Source: an uncultured Christensenella sp. (lineage in GTDB: Bacteria; Bacillota; Clostridia; Christensenellales; Borkfalkiaceae). From it: a DNA stretch of 12,266 bases. The translations under genes and the position numbers were made by a program. The stretch is from positions 15,343-27,608 of the forward strand of contig CAJTQE010000018.1 in NCBI GenBank assembly GCA_910578655.1, read 5' to 3'. The notes under the pieces are model-generated. The model did not search any database and had not been told where the DNA came from. It worked only from the letters and a program-made list of their open reading frames with translations. Shown in pieces: positions 1-6,388 of the stretch. Numbering within the stretch: position 1 is the stretch's first letter; every line of letters begins with the position of its first letter.

Positions 1-1
1 A

Positions 2-556
2 TCGGAAAAGCAGCTGCTTCTCAACGAGGCTCTGCCCAACGTAACGCTTTATAAGGCGTCGCACCACGGCTCGCACGGGTCTAATTCGCAGGAGCTTTTG
101 GATACTCTCAATCCCAAGGCAGTGGCGATTTCCGCGGCACGCGCAAGCAGCTACGGGTATAACTGGACGCAACCGTCAGAGGACGTCACTTACAACCTGA
201 ACGGTGCAAAAGGCCACCCCATTGCCGGCGCGATAGAAAGAATTTACAAGGCCCCGAATATTTCGGTTAACCTGAACGTTTACTGGAATATGGTTAACGG
301 TACTATGAAATTCACCTCATACGGCGAGGACGACTTTACGTTTGAGGGCTCGACTCCGCGCAAGGGATATTACGATTTATCGCTGACAGGCGGAAGTCCT
401 GTCTGGAACGAGGAGAAGAAGGACTTTGAAAACAGGGTCACGGGCGAAGAGAATTTCAAACTGCACGAATCGAAAGTGTTTGTTTTCAGAAATTATCAGC
501 AATATCTGCCTGCCTGGGCAAAGCAGGAATTTTTCCCCGACGCGGCAACTGCTTAA
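2..556 (+). CDS. ComEC-like metallo-beta-lactamase-fold protein, C-terminal part (5' end outside window)
   Basis: The reading frame is open from the first bases of the window, so this is the 3' part (184 codons) of a longer gene. Near its start it reads YKASHHGSHGSNSQELL. This matches the late metal-binding block (HHGS followed by a Ser/Asn-rich turn and 'LL..lnPk.avIS') of the ComEC/Rec2-type branch of the metallo-beta-lactamase hydrolase superfamily. Next comes NPKAVAISAARASSYGY, the usual strand after that histidine block. The last 90 or so residues are rich in Tyr, Phe and Gly and match nothing I recognise; they may be a small C-terminal beta domain. No membrane segment is visible in this part, so a free-standing hydrolase, possibly secreted, is more likely than a true DNA-uptake channel, but the N-terminus is missing. 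A TTG at 98 is an internal Leu codon, not a start. A perfect hairpin follows 10 bases after the stop. Confidence 0.75.
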   Translation, partial: SEKQLLLNEALPNVTLYKASHHGSHGSNSQELLDTLNPKAVAISAARASSYGYNWTQPSEDVTYNLNGAKGHPIAGAIERIYKAPNISVNLNVYWNMVNGTMKFTSYGEDDFTFEGSTPRKGYYDLSLTGGSPVWNEEKKDFENRVTGEENFKLHESKVFVFRNYQQYLPAWAKQEFFPDAATA

Positions 557-566
557 TAATTTAAGT

Positions 567-600
567 ATATCGGAAGAGGCGTTCCGCCTCTTCCGATATT
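567..600 (+). terminator. Perfect 15-bp hairpin ending the MBL-fold gene
   Basis: Positions 567-581 are exactly complementary to 585-599 with a three-base loop (TTC). The following bases (TTAATCTT) are only moderately T-rich, so release may be less efficient than at the other terminators in the window. It lies between the stop of the upstream gene and the -35 box at 605, so it separates two transcription units. Confidence 0.75.
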
Positions 601-604
601 AATC

Positions 605-633
605 TTGACAACGAATACAATAGATAGTATAAT
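605..633 (+). promoter_or_regulatory. Consensus sigma-70/sigma-A promoter for the ROK kinase-rex unit
   Basis: TTGACA at 605-610 and TATAAT at 628-633 are both perfect consensus hexamers, separated by 17 bases. Transcription should start near 640, leaving a leader of about 28 bases with an AAAGGGGG ribosome site at 653-660. The T of the -35 box is also the first base of a TTG that could be misread as an upstream start of the kinase; the promoter rules that out. Confidence 0.88.
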
Positions 634-667
634 AGATAATAAAATATCAATTAAAGGGGGCTTTAAA

Positions 668-1588
668 ATGGCGCTTTACATAGGACTTGACGTAGGGGGA
701 ACGACTATCAAAGGGGCCGTCATAGATGAAAACGGCAAGCTTTACGGTGAGGACAGCGTTACTACCGTCAAGGGTGAGGACATAATTAACGGAATGGCTG
801 TGCTTTGCAACCGTTTAATGAAGCTTAACAAGGAAAAAATAGTCGGTGTGGGGATAGGCTGTGCAGGGGTGATAGACTCTCGGAACGGTGTAGTCGTTTT
901 GGCAAGCAATCTCGGCTTGGCTGATTTTCCTCTGGTCAAAAAACTTAATGAAAAAATTGCGCTGCCCATAAAAATAACAAACGACGCAAACGCCGCGGCG
1001 CTTGGCGAGGCGAAGTTCGGCGCGGGGAAAAATTATAAAAACAGTATTTTGGTTACGCTCGGCACCGGCGTCGGGGGCGGAATAGTCATCGACGGGAAGC
1101 TTTTCGAGGGCAACAAGTCGGCAGGGGCGGAAATAGGTCACACAGTAATAAAATACGGCGGAGCGCAATGTTCTTGCGGACGTTTCGGCTGTTTCGAAGC
1201 ATATTCGTCGGCAACAGCGCTTAAACGCCGTACAAAGTGGGCAATGGAAGAGGACACGGGTTCGGCTATGTGGAGTAAATATACCTCTGAAACGGTGACG
1301 GGCAAAACCGCATTCGAGTTTTCTGATACCGACCTTTCGGCAAAGAGGGTAGTGAACTGGTATGTGGAATATCTTGCGTGCGGACTTGTAAATCTTGCAA
1401 ACGCGTTCCGCCCCGAAGTAATTATGCTTGGCGGCGGAATATCAAAAGAGGGGGCAAGGCTGACCGAGCCTTTGCAAAAAATTCTCGACAGGGAAGTATT
1501 TGCCGCAAGTTACGCCCCGGTTCTGGTTACTACGGCAAAACTCGGTTCGGCGGCCGGTTCGTTCGGCGCGGCTGCGCTTTGGCTTTAA
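668..1588 (+). CDS. ROK-family sugar kinase (probable glucokinase)
   Basis: 306 residues, the usual length for ROK kinases. The ATP-phosphate loop LDVGGTTIKG is at residues 7-16. The catalytic Asp of the NDANA motif is D106. A second glycine-rich ATP motif, GTGVGGG, is at 132-138. The ROK zinc site is complete: H158 in AEIGH, then C168, C170 and C175 in the CxCGxxGC signature, followed by E177. The family phosphorylates glucose or related hexoses with ATP in the cytoplasm. Glucokinase is the best guess, but ROK proteins also act on fructose, mannose and N-acetyl sugars, and sequence reading does not settle the substrate. No N-terminal DNA-binding domain is present, so this is a kinase and not a ROK repressor. 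The start at 668 is chosen for its RBS 7 bases upstream and because the longer frame runs into the promoter. rex follows after 12 bases, so the two are probably cotranscribed. Confidence 0.9.
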   Translation: MALYIGLDVGGTTIKGAVIDENGKLYGEDSVTTVKGEDIINGMAVLCNRLMKLNKEKIVGVGIGCAGVIDSRNGVVVLASNLGLADFPLVKKLNEKIALPIKITNDANAAALGEAKFGAGKNYKNSILVTLGTGVGGGIVIDGKLFEGNKSAGAEIGHTVIKYGGAQCSCGRFGCFEAYSSATALKRRTKWAMEEDTGSAMWSKYTSETVTGKTAFEFSDTDLSAKRVVNWYVEYLACGLVNLANAFRPEVIMLGGGISKEGARLTEPLQKILDREVFAASYAPVLVTTAKLGSAAGSFGAAALWL

Positions 1589-1600
1589 TAAGGAGTAATT

Positions 1601-2215
1601 ATGTATAAAGAACTTCCGTTGATTTCGTTGCAGAGAATGCCTGTATATTTAAACTATTTAAAAGGTATGCCCGCGACGGAAAAATTTGTATCTTCAGGGC
1701 ATATTGCTGAGGCTTTGGGACTTGGCGAAGTGCTTGTCCGTAAAGATTTGGCGTTTACCGCTGCCGTCGGCAGACCGCGCGTCGGCTACGTCAGGGAGGA
1801 GCTTATCTCCGCGATAGAAGAATTTTTGTGTTATAACGGCAAGCGTCACGCGGTTATCGTGGGTTACGGCGCGGTAGGGAAAGCTATTTTAGATTACGGC
1901 GGTTTCGGATATTACGGCATTGAAATTGTTGCCGCGTTCGATAGCGATTCGGAAAAGCTCGGCGTTTCTCAGTCGGGCAAACCGATTTATGATATCAATG
2001 AGGCTAAAAGCCAAATCGAACGATTGGGCGCAAAACTTGCAATTATCTGCGTGCCTGCAAAATACGCGCAGCCCGTTGCCGATTTGTTGGTGGAAAGCGG
2101 AGTTAAAGCAATTTTAAGCTTTGCCCCCACAACTTTAAAAACCCCCGAAGGGGTTGAGGTAAGGCAGATAGACGTTGCGGCAAACCTCGCAATTTTATCA
2201 AGCAGTATAAAATAG
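1601..2215 (+). CDS. rex: Redox-sensing transcriptional repressor Rex
   Basis: 204 residues, close to the family's usual 205-215. The N-terminal winged-helix domain (about 1-78) carries the recognition-helix block LVRKDLAFTAAVGRPRVGY (residues 45-63), equivalent to 'vRKDLsyfGefG.rGvGY' in known Rex proteins. The C-terminal Rossmann domain begins with the dinucleotide motif GYGAVG (88-93), and the acidic end of its second strand is D114 in AAFD. The last 15 residues form the swapped helix that joins the dimer. Rex binds NADH or NAD+ and represses fermentation and respiration genes when NADH is low relative to NAD+. AAGGAG at 1590-1595 fixes the ATG. It sits 12 bases after the sugar kinase, so redox sensing and sugar entry into glycolysis share a transcript. 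I saw no convincing Rex operator in this window. Confidence 0.93.
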   Translation: MYKELPLISLQRMPVYLNYLKGMPATEKFVSSGHIAEALGLGEVLVRKDLAFTAAVGRPRVGYVREELISAIEEFLCYNGKRHAVIVGYGAVGKAILDYGGFGYYGIEIVAAFDSDSEKLGVSQSGKPIYDINEAKSQIERLGAKLAIICVPAKYAQPVADLLVESGVKAILSFAPTTLKTPEGVEVRQIDVAANLAILSSSIK

Positions 2216-2227
2216 GTTTATTAAATT

Positions 2228-2503
2228 ATGGAAGAAAATGAAAAACAGCAGTGCGCGGAGAAGCTGTCCGCAAAGGCGGAACGCGCCCTTAAAATTTTAA
2301 AAATATCGGTGATTGTAACGGCGGTTTGCGCTGTCGCGCTGCCCGCGGTTTCGCTGATACTTCTTATATGCGCAGACAGGGCGATTTACGGACTTATCGG
2401 TTTGGGTGTGTCGCTGGGCGTATTTATAGCTATGCTTACCGTGCTTGCCTTCGTGCTTGTATACGTTCGCAAATGTATCAAAAAATTAAAAGCTTTGGAA
2501 TAG
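2228..2503 (+). CDS. Small two-helix membrane protein downstream of rex
   Basis: 91 residues. A charged N-terminus with alternating Glu and Lys (1-24) precedes two hydrophobic segments at about 25-49 and 53-80, then a Lys-rich tail (RKCIKKLKALE). This pattern suggests a helical hairpin in the cytoplasmic membrane with both ends inside. I do not recognise a family. The gene starts 12 bases after rex with a weak ribosome site, so translation may depend on coupling to rex. The next gene, a membrane-tethered regulator, starts 7 bases after its stop. That spacing and the shared membrane location suggest the two products could act together, which is inference only. Confidence 0.65.
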   Translation: MEENEKQQCAEKLSAKAERALKILKISVIVTAVCAVALPAVSLILLICADRAIYGLIGLGVSLGVFIAMLTVLAFVLVYVRKCIKKLKALE

Positions 2504-2510
2504 GTGGCTT

Positions 2511-2903
2511 GTGTACAGTTTAGGAAAAAAGATAGAAGCTTTAAGAAAAGAGACGGGAACAACGCAGGAAGAGCTTGCGGAAAAATTGGGGGTAACCCGT
2601 CAGTCTGTTTCCCAATGGGAAAATGATATTTCAAGCCCTAAGGCCGACAAATTTAAGTTGCTTTGTCAGTATTTTAATGTTAAGCCCGAGTATTTTCTTT
2701 TTGAGGAAATTTCAGCAAATCGAAATGGGGATAAGGAAGATTTATCGATAGCGGAGGGAAACCCCGTGAAACAGGCAGAACAAAAGTCAAAAAAATATTC
2801 GCGCGGTAAAATCGCGCTTATAACCTGCGGAATCGTTTTAGGTATACCTATCGTAGCTTTGCTTGTATTTTTCTCAATCATATTCGGACTGTATTACGAA
2901 TAA
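2511..2903 (+). CDS. XRE (Cro/CI)-type regulator with a C-terminal membrane anchor
   Basis: 130 residues. Residues 5-60 are a classic HTH_3 domain: LGKKIEALRKETGTTQEELA, then the recognition helix TRQSVSQWEND, then FNVKPEYFLF at the domain end. A polar linker (about 65-99) leads to one strongly hydrophobic helix at 101-126 with only a few residues outside it. So this should be a DNA-binding protein held to the inner face of the membrane. The start is a GTG with AGGTGG just upstream; the resulting N-terminus MYSLGKKIEALR aligns with the family without extension. It follows the small membrane protein by 7 bases and ends at a strong terminator, so it probably closes the unit that begins at 605. 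DNA targets are unknown. Confidence 0.85.
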   Translation: MYSLGKKIEALRKETGTTQEELAEKLGVTRQSVSQWENDISSPKADKFKLLCQYFNVKPEYFLFEEISANRNGDKEDLSIAEGNPVKQAEQKSKKYSRGKIALITCGIVLGIPIVALLVFFSIIFGLYYE

Positions 2904-2908
2904 ACGAC

Positions 2909-2950
2909 TTATAGCCTTCCATTTGAGGGGAAGGCTATAACTAAGTTTTT
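2909..2950 (+). terminator. Intrinsic terminator after the XRE gene
   Basis: Positions 2909-2920 are perfectly complementary to 2929-2940 (12-bp stem, 8-base loop), followed by CTAAG and a TTTTT run. It starts 5 bases after the stop codon and ends the kinase-rex-regulator unit. Confidence 0.85.
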
Positions 2951-3002
2951 AGGGCAAAAAGCCGAAGTAAGATAAAATTGCGCGGATGTAAAGAAAACTT
3001 GC

Positions 3003-3030
3003 TTGATTTTACAAAATTCAGTGATATAAT
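3003..3030 (+). promoter_or_regulatory. Probable promoter upstream of the broken small ORF
   Basis: TTGATT at 3003-3008 and a perfect TATAAT at 3025-3030, 16 bases apart. A GAGGGGG ribosome site follows at about 3046-3052, then an ATG at 3060. It could also serve the intact membrane-protein gene at 3259. Confidence 0.65.
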
Positions 3031-3059
3031 TAAGGCAAAGATAAAGAGGGGGCAGACCG

Positions 3060-3228
3060 ATGGGTAAAATAAAGACTACAAGTTTCACTTTTGCAAAAAC
3101 GTAAAAATAAAAATTATGTAGACAGGGGTTTTTGTTATAAAACAGTATCAGATACGGGAACAGCTGATTTGTTTGTAAGGGCAGGCGAATATAAAGATAT
3201 TTACGGTTTTTGCAACGGTATGGTTTAA
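3060..3228 (+). pseudogene. Small ORF broken by a single-base frameshift (55 codons if repaired)
   Basis: An ATG with a good ribosome site opens a frame that reads MGKIKTTSFTFAKT and stops at once. Skipping one A in the AAAAA run at 3095-3099 continues the frame to a TAA at 3226-3228. The joined product would be 55 residues, with a continuation such as NYVDRGFCYKTVSD and an ending YGFCNGMV. The continuation has protein-like composition with balanced charged and aromatic residues. This could be a decayed gene, an assembly or sequencing error in a homopolymer, or chance. I do not recognise the family. It is the only gene-like content in the 355 bases between 2904 and 3258 apart from the terminator and promoter. 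Confidence 0.4.
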
Positions 3229-3258
3229 GTAATTAATTCAATGGAGGAATAATAATAT

Positions 3259-3543
3259 ATGAAAAGAATAATTGACATGCTGCTGAAAATGATTTGGCCT
3301 GCATTTGTTTCATTCATATTGCTTATGGTAGAAGTGTTCATTTTTTATTCGAGTATTTATATTATGCACAGTACGAATGGCAGAGTGGAAGAAAGTAAAG
3401 AGATCTTTTTTTCAATTGAACCCGCTGTATTGGAGACTGCTATTGGACTTAGCCTGATAGCAACCGTTGTGTTTTCGATTATGTTTGTAACGGGAGTTAT
3501 CTGGAATATAGTATATTCGTTAAAACACGGCGACAAAGAATAA
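3259..3543 (+). CDS. Small two-helix membrane protein of unknown function
   Basis: 94 residues. ATG at 3259 has GGAGGA at 3243-3248. There are two long hydrophobic segments, about 12-36 and 60-87. They are separated by a polar stretch (HSTNGRVEESKE) and the protein ends in a short charged tail (KHGDKE). No family is recognised. Its base composition is more AT-rich than that of the neighbouring transporter gene. It is followed within 10 bases by a strong terminator, so it is expressed apart from the transporter. Confidence 0.65.
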   Translation: MKRIIDMLLKMIWPAFVSFILLMVEVFIFYSSIYIMHSTNGRVEESKEIFFSIEPAVLETAIGLSLIATVVFSIMFVTGVIWNIVYSLKHGDKE

Positions 3544-3551
3544 AGGTATTT

Positions 3552-3584
3552 GAACGGCGCGGAAATATCCGCGCCGTTCTTTTT
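3552..3584 (+). terminator. Strong intrinsic terminator
   Basis: Positions 3552-3563 pair perfectly with 3568-3579 (12-bp GC-rich stem, loop AATA) and are followed directly by TTTTT at 3580-3584. A TTG at 3550 that would extend the transporter frame lies at the edge of this hairpin, which argues against that start. Confidence 0.92.
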
Positions 3585-3612
3585 CGGCATAATCGACTAT
3601 ATAATAGAGCAT

Positions 3613-5112
3613 ATGGCAAAGGACAGATTTTCATCGCGCGGAGGGTTTATACTCGCGTGCGTGGGCGCGGCAGTGGGGCTGGGCGATTCGTTGCGGTTTC
3701 CGGGGCTGTGCGCGAAATACGGCGGCGGCACGTTTATGCTCATTTATATAATCGCGCTTGTTTTAATAGGTATTCCCGTTTTAAATGCGGAAATCGCGCT
3801 TGGCAGAAAGCTTCGCGCAGGCGCACCCAAATGTATGGCAAGCTTGCATAAAAAGGGGGAAGCGCTTGGTTGGGCTTCCTGCTTCAACTCGCTCGGCGTT
3901 GCCGTACTTTATGCCGGTATGCTCGGCTGGATAATAGCAATGCTGATAAAGATAGTTCCGCTTTGCATTAATTCAACCTCTATGACGCGGATTGAAACGG
4001 GCGCGTACTTTTTCGATAACGTGCTGTCGGACGGTATTTCGCCGCTTGTGCTCGTCTGCATAATCGTTGCGTGGCTTGCAATGTTTTTCTGTTTGAGAAA
4101 CGGCGCCGACTCACTATCCAAAACGGCTAAGTTTACGGTGCTTATTCCCGTCGGACTGCTGACGGTTATGGCAATAAGGGGGCTTATCTATACAAACAGC
4201 GGTCAGGCTTTGTACGCGCTGTTCGTTCCCGATTTTTCCGCGCTGCTGGACGCCGAACTTTGGCTTAGCGCGGTGGGGCAGGTCTTTTTTTCGCTGTCCG
4301 TTTTGGTGGGCATAATGCCTGCATACGGCGCGTATCTTCCCGACGGCGAAAGCGTTTTAAAGGACAGCCTGATTATCGCGCTGTCGGATTTTTTGGTTTC
4401 CGTACTGTCGGCGGTGGTGCTGTTTACTACGCTGTACGGCTGCGGTCTCGAAGATAAGTTTTCAAGCTCCGGCATAGTTACCGCGTTTATGGTCTATCCC
4501 GTCGCGCTGACTCAGCTTTTCGGCGCGGGAAACACCGTGTTGAATTCGGTTGCGGGGCTGCTGTTTTACGCCTCGCTTGCAATGATGGCGTTGCAGTCGT
4601 CCGCGTCGATGGTGGAGGCGGTGGCAAACCCCGTTGCCGATAAATTCGCTTTGAATAAAAGAAAACTCGTCGCCGTCATAACCCTTGTCGGCGCAGCGGT
4701 GTGCATAGTTTTTTCAACGGGCGTGGGGGTAGTGGTTCTTGACGTTGCCGACCATTTTCTAAATTATTTCAATATACTTTTATTGGGCGTGTTCGAGTGC
4801 GCTCTTTTGGGTGCAAACGTAAAAAAGATAAACCTTGCAGGTGAAATAAACCGCTATTCGGGCAAACTGAGAATGGGGCGGAAACCTCTGGTGTTTTCAT
4901 TAAAGTATTTAAGTCCCGCCGTTTTGGGTATGCTTTTTTCGTGGGGCATCTGTCACCTCATTTTTATCGACGGCGGAATTTACGGCGGTTATCCCGTGTG
5001 GGCGCAGGTTCTCGGCTGGACCCTCAGCCTTTTGGTTTTCCTCTGCGGTATATTGATAAGCGCAAATTTCAAAAGCAAGCGGTCTTTGGCGGTTAAAAAT
5101 ATTGCGCGTTAG
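3613..5112 (+). CDS. Sodium-dependent transporter, neurotransmitter:sodium symporter (SNF/NSS) family
   Basis: 499 residues with about 12 hydrophobic helices. The family signature opens the protein: SSRGGFILACVGAAVGLG (7-24), then LRFP and the KYGGGTFMLIY block (35-45). TM6 carries VGQVFFSLSVLVG (221-233) followed by AYGAYLPDGE; TM8 ends in MALQSSASMVEAV (325-337). Bacterial relatives import amino acids with Na+, as LeuT and MhsT do; the substrate here is not predictable. By alignment with LeuT, the nearly invariant Asn of TM1 (LeuT N27, an Na1 ligand) is Asp (D25), while the Na2 serine (LeuT S355) is kept as S329. The ATG at 3613 gives the normal family N-terminus. There is no clear ribosome site, and a TATAAT lies at 3600-3605 directly upstream. 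Confidence 0.9.
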   Translation: MAKDRFSSRGGFILACVGAAVGLGDSLRFPGLCAKYGGGTFMLIYIIALVLIGIPVLNAEIALGRKLRAGAPKCMASLHKKGEALGWASCFNSLGVAVLYAGMLGWIIAMLIKIVPLCINSTSMTRIETGAYFFDNVLSDGISPLVLVCIIVAWLAMFFCLRNGADSLSKTAKFTVLIPVGLLTVMAIRGLIYTNSGQALYALFVPDFSALLDAELWLSAVGQVFFSLSVLVGIMPAYGAYLPDGESVLKDSLIIALSDFLVSVLSAVVLFTTLYGCGLEDKFSSSGIVTAFMVYPVALTQLFGAGNTVLNSVAGLLFYASLAMMALQSSASMVEAVANPVADKFALNKRKLVAVITLVGAAVCIVFSTGVGVVVLDVADHFLNYFNILLLGVFECALLGANVKKINLAGEINRYSGKLRMGRKPLVFSLKYLSPAVLGMLFSWGICHLIFIDGGIYGGYPVWAQVLGWTLSLLVFLCGILISANFKSKRSLAVKNIAR

Positions 5113-5201
5113 GTATTGCTTTTGCGCGCTTTCCGCGCTATTGAAAGTTTAGTGAAATCGATACGGGCGCACGCCGATAAGCATAATGCCGGATAAATTG
5201 C

Positions 5202-5224
5202 GCGGACGGAAAAATTCCGTCCGC
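5202..5224 (+). terminator. GC-rich hairpin, possible weak terminator of the transporter gene
   Basis: Positions 5202-5211 pair perfectly with 5215-5224 (10 bp, loop AAA). It is not followed by a T run, so it may be a 3' end stabiliser or a weak terminator. It is about 90 bases after the transporter stop; the rest of 5113-5261 shows nothing else I can name. Confidence 0.45.
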
Positions 5225-5261
5225 ACATTCTTAAAAATTACGTGTTAAGCCGATAAAACGA

Positions 5262-5290
5262 TTGACACGCGCGGCTTTATATGTTAAACT
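5262..5290 (+). promoter_or_regulatory. Promoter for rpmG (and probably secE-nusG)
   Basis: Perfect TTGACA at 5262-5267, then a 17-base spacer to TAAACT at 5285-5290, with TG one base upstream of the -10 (an extended -10). Transcription should begin near 5297, inside the left arm of the hairpin described next. Confidence 0.78.
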
Positions 5291-5293
5291 TCC

Positions 5294-5325
5294 ATTACAC
5301 CCAAAAACGGGGGTGTAATTTTTTT
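5294..5325 (+). terminator. Terminator-like hairpin overlapping the rpmG transcription start
   Basis: ATTACACCC (5294-5302) pairs perfectly with GGGTGTAAT (5311-5319), with an 8-base loop, and is followed by seven Ts (5319-5325). This is textbook terminator form, yet it sits between the rpmG promoter and the rpmG start (5343). Read-through RNA from upstream would form the full stem. RNA started at about 5297 would lack the first bases of the left arm and form only about 6 pairs. Confidence 0.7.
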
Positions 5326-5342
5326 GTACGGAGTTTTCCAAA

Positions 5343-5504
5343 ATGAAAGCATCAACAAGGGCTAAAATAACTTTCGAATGCACCGAGTGCAAGCACAGAA
5401 ATTACGACAGCTATAAGAATAAGCGTAACGACCCGGACAGGCTTACCATATCCAAATACTGTCCTTTCTGCAAAAAGCACACCGAGCATAAGGAAACGAA
5501 ATAA
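5343..5504 (+). CDS. rpmG: 50S ribosomal protein L33
   Basis: 53 residues. The four zinc cysteines of the L33 ribbon are all present as CTEC (C13, C16) and CPFC (C40, C43), so this is the zinc-containing C+ form rather than a zinc-independent paralogue. The ending YCPFCKKHTEHKETK is the family's usual C-terminus. ATG at 5343 follows ACGGAG at 5328-5333. It lies just upstream of secE, the common Bacillota order. The gap to secE is 105 bases and has no terminator with a T tract, so read-through is likely. Confidence 0.95.
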   Translation: MKASTRAKITFECTECKHRNYDSYKNKRNDPDRLTISKYCPFCKKHTEHKETK

Positions 5505-5553
5505 TTCCGTCCCCGATATAATTTTAAGGGCGTATTATTTTCGCGGCAACAAC

Positions 5554-5587
5554 TTCACGGGAAAATTGCAGAGTAATTTTTCGTGAA
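5554..5587 (+). other. Stem-loop in the secE-nusG leader
   Basis: TTCACG (5554-5559) pairs with CGTGAA (5582-5587) and AAAATT (5562-5567) with AATTTT (5575-5580). A G-U pair and one bulged G lie between the two helices, and the loop is GCAGAGT. The hairpin ends 7 bases before the GAGGAGG ribosome site of secE. It lacks a following T run, so it is more likely an mRNA-stability or regulatory hairpin than a terminator. Confidence 0.45.
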
Positions 5588-5609
5588 CGCTTGTGAGGAG
5601 GATTTTTTT

Positions 5610-5849
5610 ATGGCACAAAAAAGCAATGATAAGGTAAAAAAGCCCAACATCTTTGTAAGAATGGGCAGAAAGTTCAAAGAAACCTTTTCCGAATTGAAAA
5701 AGGTCACTTGGCCCACTTTTCCCAAAGTGGTAAAGTCAACTTGCGTTGTTTTGGTGGTGGTAATCGCATTCACCGTCGTTGCTACGCTTATCAATTACGG
5801 CTTGCAGGAACTTTTGGGGCTGATAACCGGTATTAAAGGAATCGATTAA
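5610..5849 (+). CDS. secE: Preprotein translocase subunit SecE
   Basis: 79 residues, the short single-helix SecE usual for Gram-positive bacteria. The conserved cytoplasmic amphipathic segment FSELKKVTWPTFPKVVKST is followed by one membrane helix at roughly 44-66. SecE clamps SecY in the protein-export channel. The ATG at 5610 is chosen for GAGGAGG 8 bases upstream; a GTG at 5583 in the same frame would put nine extra codons over the ribosome site. The stop overlaps the nusG start (TAATG), so the two are translationally coupled. Confidence 0.95.
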   Translation: MAQKSNDKVKKPNIFVRMGRKFKETFSELKKVTWPTFPKVVKSTCVVLVVVIAFTVVATLINYGLQELLGLITGIKGID

Positions 5850-6388
5850 TGGTAGACATTACTACTACGCCTTGCTGGTTTATTCTTCATACCTATTCGG
5901 GCTACGAGTCGATGGTAAAAGAAAACCTTGAAAGGCTTATTGAAAATAACAATTTGCAGGATATGATTTTCGACGTCAAGATTCCTATGGAACAGACTAT
6001 CGAAGAAAAGAGCAACGGCAAACGCAAGATTGTCGACAGAAAGCTTTTGCCCTGCTACGTGTTTATAAAAATGATTTATTCAAACCAGCTTTGGTATTGG
6101 ATAACCAACACGAGGGGAGTAACGGGCTTTGTCGGTCCTCAGGGGCGGCCTATTCCTTTAAGCGCTGATGAAATCCGCAAAATGCACCTTGAAACGGTCG
6201 TCGTCGAAAAGGGTGAGTTTGCTGTCGGCGACAGGGTTGAAGTCGTTTCAGGTCCTTTGGAAGGTTTCAGCGGCGTGATTATCGAGATAAACGACGTCGC
6301 CCAAAAAACGAAGATTAACGTTGATATGTTCGGCAGAGAGACGGATGTGGACGTTGAATATTCAAACATCAAAAAAATAGCAGATTAA
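5849..6388 (+). CDS. nusG: Transcription termination/antitermination factor NusG
   Basis: 179 residues, normal length. The NGN domain (about 8-115) includes WFILHTYSGYE at 10-20, the LLPCYVFIKM strand near 66-75, and GFVGPQGRPIPL around 93-104. The KOW domain (about 125-177) begins VGDRVEVVSGPLEGFSG. NusG binds RNA polymerase, modulates pausing and elongation, and can link transcription to translation. The start codon overlaps the secE stop by one base. The 246 bases downstream, before rplK, hold an inverted-repeat element and a leader hairpin. Confidence 0.95.
   Translation: MVDITTTPCWFILHTYSGYESMVKENLERLIENNNLQDMIFDVKIPMEQTIEEKSNGKRKIVDRKLLPCYVFIKMIYSNQLWYWITNTRGVTGFVGPQGRPIPLSADEIRKMHLETVVVEKGEFAVGDRVEVVSGPLEGFSGVIIEINDVAQKTKINVDMFGRETDVDVEYSNIKKIAD

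Noticed and set aside
605..667. Upstream TTG start giving the ROK kinase 21 extra residues
   Set aside because: The TTG is part of a perfect -35 box with a TATAAT 17 bases on; the ATG at 668 has its own ribosome site and gives the normal family N-terminus.
3095..3103. Programmed frameshift in the small ORF
   Set aside because: The site lacks a canonical slippery heptamer and a downstream stimulator, so a simple indel is more likely.
3550..3612. Upstream TTG start for the SNF transporter
   Set aside because: The extension would be translated through a perfect terminator hairpin with a T run, and the family N-terminus begins at the ATG at 3613.
2975..5210. Repeated 12-base string AAATTGCGCGGA near 2976 and 5196
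   Set aside because: It is short, has no extended similarity around either copy, and could arise by chance in two intergenic regions.
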